Below are positions 49,901 through 51,708 of a stretch of 64,000 nucleotides of DNA, piece by piece. Below the pieces are notes generated by a model that was given only the letters and a program-made list of their open reading frames with translations, had not been told where the DNA came from and made no database searches. Position numbers and translations under genes: made by a program. Origin of the DNA: Ophiodon elongatus. Taxonomy: Eukaryota; Chordata; Actinopteri; Perciformes; Hexagrammidae. Each line of letters opens with the position of its first letter. Position 1 is the first letter of the stretch. The stretch is taken from the NCBI GenBank assembly GCA_016806645.1, contig JACSYO010001315.1:2189501-2253500 (forward strand), written 5' to 3'.

Positions 49901-50796
49901 CTCCCCTCTTCCATCCCTATTTTCACTGCTTTTCTGTCGTCCAACTCCTCCTCCAACATCAATTATTACAGGGCTGAATTTCTCATGCTTCTGCTCTGTG
50001 TATTCAAAGGGGGGGAATTAGCGTGCATTATCTTTTTCTATCCCTAAATTATCTTCAACAGTCGAATGTGTGTGACTAAGCAGCAGGACTAACTCGGTCA
50101 CCAGAATTGTCCAGATGTGCTCTCATTTCTTAACATGCACAAGGCTTACAGCAAAGGCTGTAGACACGGAGTATGTTTTATAATAAGGGGAAGATAAGTT
50201 TACAGGGGAGTGAAGTATGAAACAGCAGGCATACCTTGCTTATGATCCCATAAAGCAAAGATAGAGTTGACATAAATAATCAAGTTACAGGAGCCAATAA
50301 AACTGCTGCCTTGAGGGCAAGGACAGGAACAGGCTAGGTGGGAGCAGATATAAATTGCTTTCCACCCACGTTTAAATGGTATAATCTCAGTTTACTATGA
50401 TGTGGGGTAAAAGGTCATAAAGCAAACCAGATGGCAAGGTAACTTGTAAGATAAGTTGAAGATCTTGAAAAAAAAAAACATCTGTAGGGGTTAACCTGGA
50501 GTAGTTAGTATAGAAAAATGAACCTGGTTTGTTTGAGGTCTGGAGAGAAAATGTAAAAAGACATGCTTTGAGAAACAAAAAGAGACCATAGGTGGGGAGA
50601 TGGCGTGTGTGTCGAGTCAGGTACTCACCTGGATACAGCTGTTTGGTGGGGGCGCTGAGCTGGGCGTCTTTGGATACTCTGTAAGCCACATCGGGACCTT
50701 GTGTTGACCTCCGATGTGAGCAGAAACCCGTTGATTTTGTTACACCCTCAGGTAAACTGTGAAAATCTAAAATCTTCAAGAGGTCTGCTGGTTCCG
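290..50796 (-). CDS. col5a1: Procollagen alpha-1(V) chain gene, partial (exons 2-64 of a predicted 66)
   Basis: Encodes the pro-alpha1 chain of type V collagen, a secreted fibrillar collagen that co-assembles with type I collagen and limits fibril diameter through its retained N-terminal domain. Domain order in the 63 exons read here is TSPN/laminin-G-like, variable region, short collagenous segment, linker, 338 uninterrupted Gly-X-Y triplets, RTRR site, and first half of the C-propeptide. Helix exons are all multiples of 9 bp and start with a Gly codon. Type V is chosen over type XI from TSPN words (KDAQLSAPTKQLYP, DHTGRPSPEDYPLFRG, ILDEEVFE) and from RTRRNIDAS after the helix, which fit recalled human COL5A1 better than COL11A1. 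Exon 1 and the last two exons lie outside the window or were not found. Introns of 300-1000 bp that I do not list separately (for example 11040-11564, 11969-12576, 13495-14234, 18183-18923, 20334-20945, 22704-23437, 27767-28313, 32244-33085) show no additional exon. Confidence 0.93.
1135..1154. repeat. Perfect 20-bp GC-rich palindrome
   Basis: CAGTCTCCGCGCGGAGACTG equals its own reverse complement over all 20 bases. It lies 38 bp left of a TATA-like box. Confidence 0.9.
1191..1256 (+). promoter_or_regulatory. Possible antisense core promoter in intron 63
   Basis: TATAAAAAG at 1192-1200 follows a CG-containing segment. Fifty bases downstream, GCTCG is followed by a consensus splice donor GTGAGT (1251-1256) on the + strand. 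The spacing would allow a short non-coding first exon from about 1225 to 1250. There is no evidence of transcription; chance occurrence is possible. Confidence 0.2.
1936..2048 (-). CDS. col5a1: col5a1 exon 63: C-propeptide
   Basis: 113 bp, the usual size of this fibrillar-collagen exon. Encodes (G)DYWIDPNQGCSRDSFKVYC, then NFTAGGESCIFPDKKSEG. Includes the conserved NFT glycosylation sequon and three cysteines of the C-propeptide. Acceptor tccag, donor GTAAGT; ends in phase 0. Confidence 0.96.
2049..3082. other. col5a1 intron 62
   Basis: 1.03 kb. It contains repeat copy A (2541-2772). Nothing else is recognised in the AT-rich remainder. Confidence 0.75.
2541..2772 (+). mobile_element. Degraded interspersed repeat, copy A (GCTGCAACTAAYGATTATT family)
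   Basis: Starts GAGCTGCAACTAATGATTAT. Later words TTTACTGTCACAT, TTGGCATTTTTGCTCGA and ACGATTAATATATTATCAAAAT follow the order of a repeat I recognise from many percomorph introns (terminal CGATTAATCGATTATCAAAAT-like segment). It is short and diverged, with no coding capacity. It lies in intron 62. Confidence 0.65.
3083..3350 (-). CDS. col5a1: col5a1 exon 62: helix end, C-telopeptide, furin-type site, C-propeptide start
   Basis: 268 bp. Begins GPPGDVIHPLP (the last two triplets, GPP and GDV, complete 338). RTRR then precedes NIDAS, the position where proprotein convertases release the C-propeptide of proalpha1(V). It continues [20 protein letters not shown], the trimerisation-helix region, then NPARTCKDLQLCHPDFPD, with the first C-propeptide cysteines. 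Acceptor aacag. The donor is GTTCGT after GATG, which is weak, but phase 1 joins correctly to exon 63 (G + GT gives Gly, then DYW). RTRRNIDAS and the KLEIEQMK helix favour type V over type XI. Confidence 0.95.
3475..3528 (-). CDS. col5a1: col5a1 exon 61: triple helix
   Basis: 54 bp, GQTGPKGETGTNGPPGPP. Acceptor ctcag, donor GTAAGT. Confidence 0.96.
3643..3678 (-). CDS. col5a1: col5a1 exon 60: triple helix (36 bp)
   Basis: 36 bp, GPPGPKGAKGSS, the smallest exon and identical to recalled human sequence. Acceptor tttag, donor GTAAGT. Confidence 0.95.
3776..3829 (-). CDS. col5a1: col5a1 exon 59: triple helix
   Basis: 54 bp, GISGPSGPLGPLGPPGLP. Acceptor tttag, donor GTAAGA. Confidence 0.96.
3959..4066 (-). 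CDS. col5a1: col5a1 exon 58: triple helix
   Basis: 108 bp from GHPGLIGLIGPPGEQGEK to GSHGSKGDN. The first 24 residues are identical to recalled human alpha1(V). Acceptor ctcag, donor GTAAGT. Confidence 0.96.
4302..4355 (-). CDS. col5a1: col5a1 exon 57: triple helix with C-terminal cross-link Lys
   Basis: 54 bp, GPPGLPGMKGDSGIKGEK. The last Lys is helix residue 924 by summing exons and is followed by GHP in exon 58, the expected C-terminal helical cross-linking context. Acceptor cacag, donor GTGAGC. Confidence 0.96.
4464..4517 (-). CDS. col5a1: col5a1 exon 56: triple helix
   Basis: 54 bp, GEQGLPGSPGPDGPPGPM, identical to recalled human sequence. Acceptor tgcag, donor GTGAGT. Confidence 0.96.
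4723..4830 (-). CDS. col5a1: col5a1 exon 55: triple helix
   Basis: 108 bp from GESGMEGPQGKTGPVGPQ to GLRGIPGPV. Acceptor aaag, donor GTAAGT. Confidence 0.96.
4946..4999 (-). CDS. col5a1: col5a1 exon 54: triple helix
   Basis: 54 bp, GPPGISGPEGRQGEKGGK. Acceptor aatag, donor GTAATA. Confidence 0.96.
5114..5167 (-). CDS. col5a1: col5a1 exon 53: triple helix
   Basis: 54 bp, GSPGPTGESGPSGPPGKR. Acceptor actag, donor GTAAGT. Confidence 0.96.
5288..5341 (-). CDS. col5a1: col5a1 exon 52: triple helix
   Basis: 54 bp, GLDGPAGDKGDDGEAGQA. Acceptor tgcag, donor GTAAGT. Confidence 0.96.
5443..5496 (-). CDS. col5a1: col5a1 exon 51: triple helix
   Basis: 54 bp, GPSGFPGDLGPPGEPGPA. Acceptor ttcag, donor GTACGT. 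Confidence 0.96.
5655..5762 (-). CDS. col5a1: col5a1 exon 50: triple helix
   Basis: 108 bp from GARGERGEKGESGPAGTA to GDDGPKGSP. Acceptor tttag, donor GTAAGT. Confidence 0.96.
5987..6040 (-). CDS. col5a1: col5a1 exon 49: triple helix
   Basis: 54 bp, GDAGETGEPGLQGELGPP. Acceptor atcag, donor GTGAGT. The 2.3-kb intron 48 precedes it in the transcript. Confidence 0.96.
6041..8357. other. col5a1 intron 48
   Basis: 2.3 kb, the largest intron within the helix region. A GA-rich tract lies at 6046-6112 next to exon 49 and an A-run at 6885-6903. Positions 6905-7300 are complex sequence without simple repeats, including CCAAT-like and TTAATAATGCATTTAT words, and could be a conserved non-coding element. 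Open frames of 60-115 codons here match no protein I recognise. Confidence 0.6.
8358..8465 (-). CDS. col5a1: col5a1 exon 48: triple helix
   Basis: 108 bp from GPPGPPGPRGPSGPPGAD to GNPGSVGEK. Acceptor tgtag, donor GTAAAC. Confidence 0.96.
8574..8627 (-). CDS. col5a1: col5a1 exon 47: triple helix
   Basis: 54 bp, GLPGPPGEKGETGDVGQM, identical to recalled human sequence. Acceptor cacag, donor GTAAGT. Confidence 0.96.
8722..8829 (-). CDS. col5a1: col5a1 exon 46: triple helix
   Basis: 108 bp from GADGEPGPRGQQGLFGQK to GPPGPVGLQ. One residue differs from recalled human sequence (GSR for GPR). Acceptor tgcag, donor GTGCGG (weak). Confidence 0.96.
8957..9010 (-). CDS. col5a1: col5a1 exon 45: triple helix
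   Basis: 54 bp, GPPGPTGPQGPVGAPGPA. Acceptor tgcag, donor GTAAGT. Confidence 0.96.
9147..9200 (-). CDS. col5a1: col5a1 exon 44: triple helix
   Basis: 54 bp, GELGEPGQKGGKGDKGEH. Acceptor cacag, donor GTAAGT. Confidence 0.96.
9201..10376. other. col5a1 intron 43
   Basis: 1.2 kb. No exon or repeat recognised apart from a short G-run near 9486-9500. Confidence 0.6.
10377..10484 (-). CDS. col5a1: col5a1 exon 43: triple helix
   Basis: 108 bp from GEKGPQGPAGRDGIQGPV to GPPGEDGDK. Contains a Gly in a Y position (GPG-GPP) but no break in Gly-X-Y. Acceptor ttcag, donor GTGGGT. Confidence 0.96.
10588..10695 (-). CDS. col5a1: col5a1 exon 42: triple helix
   Basis: 108 bp from GSPGERGPAGSAGPTGLP to GPSGEKGGP. 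Acceptor tgtag, donor GTAAGA. Confidence 0.96.
10986..11039 (-). CDS. col5a1: col5a1 exon 41: triple helix
   Basis: 54 bp, GAHGLKGSEGPHGPPGPA. Acceptor ggcag, donor GTGAGT. Confidence 0.96.
11565..11654 (-). CDS. col5a1: col5a1 exon 40: triple helix (90 bp)
   Basis: 90 bp from GDFGPAGPAGKDGPPGPR to GERGLPGPV. Acceptor tacag, donor GTTAGT. The only 90-bp helix exon in the gene. Confidence 0.95.
11861..11968 (-). CDS. col5a1: col5a1 exon 39: triple helix
   Basis: 108 bp from GPTGETGPMGDRGHPGPP to GAAGKEGAK. Acceptor tgtag, donor GTGAAT. Confidence 0.96.
12577..12630 (-). CDS. col5a1: col5a1 exon 38: triple helix
   Basis: 54 bp, GFQGKTGPPGPPGVVGPQ, identical to recalled human sequence. Acceptor aacag, donor GTGAGT. 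Confidence 0.96.
12732..12785 (-). CDS. col5a1: col5a1 exon 37: triple helix
   Basis: 54 bp, GPSGKDGLPGHPGQRGET. Acceptor ctcag, donor GTGAGT. Confidence 0.96.
12895..12948 (-). CDS. col5a1: col5a1 exon 36: triple helix
   Basis: 54 bp, GLPGPQGPTGFPGPKGPP. Acceptor ttcag, donor GTGAGT. Confidence 0.96.
13042..13086 (-). CDS. col5a1: col5a1 exon 35: triple helix
   Basis: 45 bp, GTSGNDGPPGPPGER. Acceptor ttcag, donor GTACGT. Confidence 0.96.
13168..13221 (-). CDS. col5a1: col5a1 exon 34: triple helix, heparin-binding stretch (part 2)
   Basis: 54 bp, GPRGERGPRGPTGKAGPK. Acceptor caag, donor GTGCGT. The basic residues match human GPRGERGPRGITGKPGPK. Confidence 0.96.
13408..13452 (-). CDS. col5a1: col5a1 exon 33: triple helix, heparin-binding stretch (part 1)
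   Basis: 45 bp, GTAGKPGPRGQRGPT. Acceptor cacag, donor GTTAGT. With exon 34 it forms the Arg/Lys-rich stretch corresponding to the known heparin-binding site of the alpha1(V) chain. A 12-unit TG repeat ends 18 bases upstream of the acceptor in the transcript. Confidence 0.96.
13471..13494. repeat. (CA)12 microsatellite beside exon 33
   Basis: Twelve CA units on the + strand, TG in the col5a1 transcript, ending 18 bases before the exon 33 acceptor. Confidence 0.95.
14235..14288 (-). CDS. col5a1: col5a1 exon 32: triple helix
   Basis: 54 bp, GSQGFQGFPGANGEKGTR. Acceptor cacag, donor GTATGT. Confidence 0.96.
14733..14786 (-). CDS. col5a1: col5a1 exon 31: triple helix
   Basis: 54 bp, GKLGVPGLPGYPGRQGPK, identical to recalled human sequence. 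Acceptor aacag, donor GTAATT. Confidence 0.96.
14787..15805. other. col5a1 intron 30
   Basis: 1.0 kb of unique-looking sequence. No exon, RNA gene or repeat recognised. Confidence 0.6.
15806..15913 (-). CDS. col5a1: col5a1 exon 30: triple helix
   Basis: 108 bp, 36 codons from GELGPAGPRGEDGPEGPK to GPLGTSGEK. Acceptor tccag, donor GTAAGC. Confidence 0.96.
16725..16792. repeat. (GC)n(CA)n compound microsatellite
   Basis: GCGCGCGCGC runs directly into about 29 CA units. Alternating purine-pyrimidine sequence of this kind can adopt Z-DNA. Confidence 0.95.
16886..16930. repeat. (CA)n microsatellite
   Basis: About 22 CA units in intron 29. Confidence 0.95.
17668..17721 (-). CDS. col5a1: col5a1 exon 29: triple helix
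   Basis: 54 bp, GEDGFPGFKGDMGLKGDR. Acceptor gccag, donor GTAAGG. Near-identical to human GEDGFPGFKGDMGIKGDR. Confidence 0.96.
17861..17911. repeat. (CA)n microsatellite
   Basis: About 24 CA units with one interruption, in intron 28. Confidence 0.95.
18138..18182 (-). CDS. col5a1: col5a1 exon 28: triple helix
   Basis: 45 bp, GADGVRGLKGHKGEK. Acceptor cacag, donor GTAAGA. Basic, Lys-rich segment. Confidence 0.96.
18924..18977 (-). CDS. col5a1: col5a1 exon 27: triple helix
   Basis: 54 bp, GPAGPQGPIGYPGPRGVK. Acceptor cccag, donor GTGAGA. Confidence 0.96.
19203..19247 (-). CDS. col5a1: col5a1 exon 26: triple helix
   Basis: 45 bp, GHPGKEGPSGEKGHL. Acceptor cacag, donor GTGAGA. Confidence 0.96.
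19248..20279. other. col5a1 intron 25
   Basis: 1.0 kb. Holds a mixed T-run at 20186-20207 near exon 25; otherwise nothing recognised. Confidence 0.6.
20280..20333 (-). CDS. col5a1: col5a1 exon 25: triple helix
   Basis: 54 bp, GPTGKPGLPGMPGADGPP. Acceptor tccag, donor GTGAGT. Confidence 0.96.
20946..20990 (-). CDS. col5a1: col5a1 exon 24: triple helix
   Basis: 45 bp, GLAGPQGAIGPPGDK. Acceptor cacag, donor GTAAGA. Only 85 bp of intron separates it from exon 23. Confidence 0.96.
21076..21129 (-). CDS. col5a1: col5a1 exon 23: triple helix
   Basis: 54 bp, GPQGEPGPPGQQGNPGTQ. Acceptor atcag. The donor is GTCAGT, with C at +3. Confidence 0.95.
21130..22120. other. col5a1 intron 22
   Basis: About 1 kb. 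Two GT repeats lie at 21701-21732 and 21917-21965. No exon recognised. Confidence 0.6.
21917..21965. repeat. (GT)n microsatellite
   Basis: About 24 GT units with one TTT interruption, in intron 22. A second shorter tract is at 21701-21732. Confidence 0.95.
22121..22165 (-). CDS. col5a1: col5a1 exon 22: triple helix
   Basis: 45 bp, GVTGMDGHSGPKGNI. Acceptor tgtag, donor GTAAGT. Confidence 0.96.
22650..22703 (-). CDS. col5a1: col5a1 exon 21: triple helix
   Basis: 54 bp, GPRGLLGPKGPQGPSGPP. Acceptor cctag, donor GTGAGT. Confidence 0.96.
23438..23482 (-). CDS. col5a1: col5a1 exon 20: triple helix
   Basis: 45 bp, GDDGEIGPRGLPGEP. Acceptor cccag, donor GTGAGT. In the transcript a long CA repeat begins about 55 bases upstream of the acceptor. 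Confidence 0.96.
23537..23630. repeat. (GT)n with GCGT interruptions
   Basis: 94 bp of GT, GTGGGC and GCGT units, giving CA repeats in the transcript upstream of exon 20. Confidence 0.95.
23957..24010 (-). CDS. col5a1: col5a1 exon 19: triple helix
   Basis: 54 bp, GESGPSGPPGGPGEDGER. Acceptor tgtag, donor GTAACA. Confidence 0.96.
24114..24167 (-). CDS. col5a1: col5a1 exon 18: triple helix with N-terminal cross-link Lys
   Basis: 54 bp, GDRGFDGLAGLPGEKGHR. The Lys of GEKGHR is helix residue 84 by counting from exon 14; this is the classical KGHR helical cross-linking site of fibrillar collagens. Acceptor ttcag, donor GTAAGT. Confidence 0.96.
24286..24339 (-). CDS. col5a1: col5a1 exon 17: triple helix
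   Basis: 54 bp, GRSGADGARGMPGQSGPK. Acceptor ttacag, donor GTACCT. Confidence 0.96.
24497..24550 (-). CDS. col5a1: col5a1 exon 16: triple helix
   Basis: 54 bp, GPRGPIGGSGPSGKPGRR. Acceptor tttcag, donor GTAAGT. Confidence 0.96.
24784..24837 (-). CDS. col5a1: col5a1 exon 15: triple helix
   Basis: 54 bp, GPPGVSGLKGESGDGGPQ. Acceptor ctcag, donor GTATGA. Confidence 0.96.
25004..25060 (-). CDS. col5a1: col5a1 exon 14: start of main triple helix
   Basis: 57 bp, LAMRGPSGPMGLTGRSGPL. The first Gly after LAMR is taken as helix residue 1. Acceptor ttcag, donor GTATGT. Confidence 0.96.
25499..25591 (-). CDS. col5a1: col5a1 exon 13: non-collagenous linker before main helix
   Basis: 93 bp. Starts FRFSSGGDSGQKGPAVSAQE and ends SQMQAIMQQAR. 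Acceptor ccacag, donor GTAACG. Matches the human segment with VSAQESQAQAILQQAR, the hinge/N-telopeptide region. Confidence 0.95.
25592..27474. other. col5a1 intron 12
   Basis: 1.9 kb. Mostly unique sequence without simple repeats. A short inverted repeat lies at 25891-25932. Open frames of 60-94 codons on both strands match nothing I recognise. Confidence 0.6.
25891..25932. repeat. Inverted repeat / hairpin
   Basis: GCATTGCACCACA (25891-25903) and TGTGGTGCAACGC (25920-25932) pair at 12 of 13 positions around a 16-base loop. Confidence 0.8.
27475..27549 (-). CDS. col5a1: col5a1 exon 12: end of short helix
   Basis: 75 bp, GLPGRSGLPGADGLPGSPGT followed by VLMLP. Donor GTAAGT is strong. The acceptor tccatggaag has a poor pyrimidine tract and lies 29 bp from a long TG repeat in the transcript (see findings). 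Confidence 0.94.
27579..27627. repeat. (CA)n microsatellite beside exon 12
   Basis: About 24 CA units, TG in the transcript, ending 29 bases before the exon 12 acceptor. Confidence 0.95.
27704..27766 (-). CDS. col5a1: col5a1 exon 11: short N-propeptide helix
   Basis: 63 bp, GLPGPPGSSGPPGSPGDSGE plus R. Acceptor cacatag, donor GTGTGT. Confidence 0.95.
28314..28355 (-). CDS. col5a1: col5a1 exon 10: short N-propeptide helix
   Basis: 42 bp, GMLVEGPSGPEGPT. Acceptor tttcag, donor GTAAGT. Human counterpart is GMLIEGPPGPEGPA. Confidence 0.95.
28356..30055. other. col5a1 intron 9
   Basis: 1.7 kb. Contains a G-run (28631-28660) and a long CA repeat (29347-29420). No exon recognised. Confidence 0.6.
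29347..29420. repeat. (CA)n microsatellite
   Basis: About 36 CA units with one CG interruption. Confidence 0.95.
30056..30112 (-). CDS. col5a1: col5a1 exon 9: start of the short N-propeptide helix
   Basis: 57 bp, VNEARGEKGQKGEPAVIEP. Acceptor gtgcag, donor GTGAGT. Equivalent to human GGPRGEKGQKGEPAIIEP, the entry to the short collagenous segment of the N-propeptide. Confidence 0.95.
30228..30905 (-). CDS. col5a1: col5a1 exon 8: variable region with tandem Gly/Ser-VHL repeats
   Basis: 678 bp, 226 codons, phase 0 at both ends (acceptor ttatag, donor GTGAAA after CAG). The first 22 residues are acidic and Tyr-rich (SYSDYGDEYEYDVDKYTD). About 112 residues follow with seven V-H-(L/I/V) motifs, each separated by 4-10 Gly and 2-5 Ser. 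A run of five Gly and eight Ser comes next, then TITIGDGSVSLGG, a Gly/Ser/Thr/Ala spacer, and a second acidic Tyr block (YTDLEDGFKEDLVTDYSDID and VYGEYGDYDKDD). The exon ends NQYYGQ. The acidic blocks resemble the type V variable region; the repeat block does not. The frame is fixed by both splice phases. Confidence 0.85.
30501..30836. repeat. col5a1: Coding minisatellite in exon 8
   Basis: On the + strand, CCAAGATGGACTGTGCTGCTG recurs at about 30547, 30655, 30709 and 30742. Diverged versions lie near 30610, 30784 and 30822. The copies are separated by CCG/CCTCCA (Gly) and CTG (Ser) runs of variable length. Each unit encodes S(n)-T/S-V-H-L/I/V followed by 4-10 Gly. Confidence 0.92.
31075..31308 (+). 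mobile_element. Degraded interspersed repeat, copy B (same family as copy A)
   Basis: GAGTTGCAACAAAGGATTAT, then GTCTTATTTTGCCCGACTAA, CCAAAACCCAAAGTTCAAT and CATCAAAATAACTGCGACTC appear in the order I recall for this percomorph repeat. Same orientation as the copy at 2541-2772. It occupies about a third of intron 7. Confidence 0.7.
31622..32023 (-). CDS. col5a1: col5a1 exon 7: variable region with Gly/Ser-rich block
   Basis: 402 bp, 134 codons, phase 0 at both ends (acceptor tttcag, donor GTACGT). Reads VTDGDSVVTAVEEVLRG, then a Ser tract (about residues 28-40), an acidic Tyr cluster SSYDDYGNYGEYDE (59-72), and a Gly-rich segment with adjacent ELDLGTGG and KIDLGTGT units (95-110). It ends TLTVTTNNTS, with two overlapping N-glycosylation sequons. 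I recognise no mammalian equivalent of the Gly/Ser part. Open reading, phase and splice sites support it as coding; inclusion in mRNA is inferred. Confidence 0.82.
32136..32243 (-). CDS. col5a1: col5a1 exon 6: variable region, Tyr-rich
   Basis: 108 bp, 36 codons, beginning KTVDDNYYYEYPFYDDMEGK and ending EKLPKADT. Acceptor ctttag, donor GTAGAT (weak at +4 to +6). The YYYEYPFYDD cluster matches the human YYYEYPYYED segment, where tyrosines next to acidic residues are typical sulfation sites. The rest of the exon diverges from mammals, as expected in this region. Confidence 0.9.
33086..33211 (-). CDS. col5a1: col5a1 exon 5: end of TSPN and start of variable region
   Basis: 126 bp, 42 codons. 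Begins GDIQQLMIVSDHRAAYDYCE and continues HYSPDCEVPVPDQPQNQDPN-TE. Acceptor ttccag, donor GTGAGT. The two cysteines (DYC, PDC) are the conserved TSPN C-terminal pair. The Pro/Asp/Asn tail leads into the acidic variable region. Confidence 0.96.
33665..33722. repeat. (GATA)n microsatellite
   Basis: About 14 uninterrupted GATA units, 18 bp right of a CA/CAAA repeat (33605-33647). Confidence 0.96.
39013..39062 (+). mobile_element. Fragment of a dispersed teleost repeat
   Basis: ACTCAGTTACCAGTTTATTG followed by GGTACGCCTAGCTAAACCTAACGCA closely resembles the widespread fish motif with TTATTAGGTACACCTAGCTAAAA. Only about 50 bp are recognisable. The class is not certain; a DNA-transposon remnant is likely. 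Confidence 0.55.
42959..43000. repeat. 9-bp tandem repeat
   Basis: GTGGAAGAT repeated about 4.5 times without a mismatch. Confidence 0.95.
43468..43630 (-). CDS. col5a1: col5a1 exon 4: TSPN domain
   Basis: 163 bp. It completes the split Lys codon and encodes WHRVAISVHKQTITLILDCK through IVVFGTRILDEEVFE. Acceptor ttccag, donor GTAGGC; exits in phase 0. Contains the second conserved Cys (LDCKKK) of the domain. It is separated from exon 5 by the 10.3-kb intron 4. Confidence 0.96.
44059..44272 (-). CDS. col5a1: col5a1 exon 3: TSPN domain
   Basis: 214 bp. The encoded segment begins (G)DVFPEDFSILATVKPKKGSQ and ends FRGVNLADGK. Acceptor tgccag, donor GTAGGT. It carries the laminin-G-like beta-strand segment IQQLGLEVGRSPVFLYEDHTG, very close to recalled human alpha1(V). 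Phase-1 entry and phase-2 exit match exons 2 and 4. Confidence 0.96.
44273..50628. other. col5a1 intron 2
   Basis: 6.4 kb. Contains a C-rich run at 45600-45628 (G-rich in the transcript) and a G-run at 46973-46986. No exon, RNA gene or transposon recognised in the remainder. Confidence 0.6.
45600..45628 (-). other. Potential G-quadruplex in intron 2 of the transcript
   Basis: C9-AA-C6-A-C6-G-C3 on the + strand gives four G-runs with 1-2 base loops on the transcribed-RNA sense strand. Confidence 0.6.
50629..50796 (-). CDS. col5a1: col5a1 exon 2: start of mature TSPN domain
   Basis: 168 bp. Encodes (A)EPADLLKILDFHSLPEG through KDAQLSAPTKQLYP and the first base of the next codon. The acceptor is ctgcag and the donor GTGAGT. 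Human COL5A1 exon 2 starts at the equivalent AQPADLLKVLDFH just after the signal peptide. The first codon (GCG) is split with exon 1, so exon 1 should end in G. Contains the first conserved TSPN cysteine (GFC). Confidence 0.96.
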
Positions 50797-51615
50797 CTGC
50801 AGGGAGAAGAAAGAGACACAAAGAGAAAAGCAATGAAACAATTTTTATTGGTTAAAATAGCACTTAAATTGAGTCAAAATGTACAGCCCAAATATCATAT
50901 TCTTTAGACATTGCATATATCTGTCAAATGCCACATGTCCTTTGATGACTCAAAATGTTTCGTTACTCAGCAGGAGATCCAACTGTTGTGGTTCAGAGAA
51001 GGTTTTAGTTGTCCATTTAGGCGCTAAACAGAGATGAGCCCATTTATAGATCACCATGATCATAGGTTACAGCTGCAGCATAAAACCCGTCCTTCCATCC
51101 ATTCCCCTGCGATGCTAGACCTACCATTGCCTCCCTTTGGCCACAACCATGCAATTAGCACACTTTCAGGCCGGTCGTCCCGGCTGTAACCAGGCCACCG
51201 CACAGTACCCTGGGTCAGAACAATGTGACATGAGGTTTGACCCTGGACCGCACCCTCGCACGCCAAAACCACCCAGGACAAACAGCTGTTCCTGCAGCCA
51301 GATGCACACAATAAGCTACACGATGAAACCCATTAGCATCCAGCCTGGTCTGGAAAAAAGGGACAATGGGTTATGTCTATAGGGACAGTCACATAAGGAA
51401 TGGGGGCTGTCGGGGTGTTTTAGAGGAGGGCAAACACTAAAGTGAGGGAGAAAACTAAACAGACGACAGCAGAAGGATTTTATGGCACAGGAGTTAAAGA
51501 AATAAAACAAAAGAGATAAGCATGCTCGGGAATTCTGCTGGATGCATTTTTTTTTGTTGTCATGTGAATGTGGAGTTTCAAAGGCAAGCCCTCGGACAAG
51601 TTTAAAAGCTCCCAC

Positions 51616-51618
<3 letters not shown>

Positions 51619-51704
<86 letters not shown>
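51619..51704. repeat. (CA)n microsatellite
   Basis: About 43 uninterrupted CA units, the longest in the window. Confidence 0.97.

Positions 51705-51708
<4 letters not shown>

Noticed and set aside
290..50796. Alternative identity col11a1
   Set aside because: RTRRNIDAS, the KLEIEQMK helix and the TSPN words match recalled alpha1(V) better. The single-step exon 5-9 layout also lacks the expected alternatively spliced exon 6A/6B pair of col11a1.
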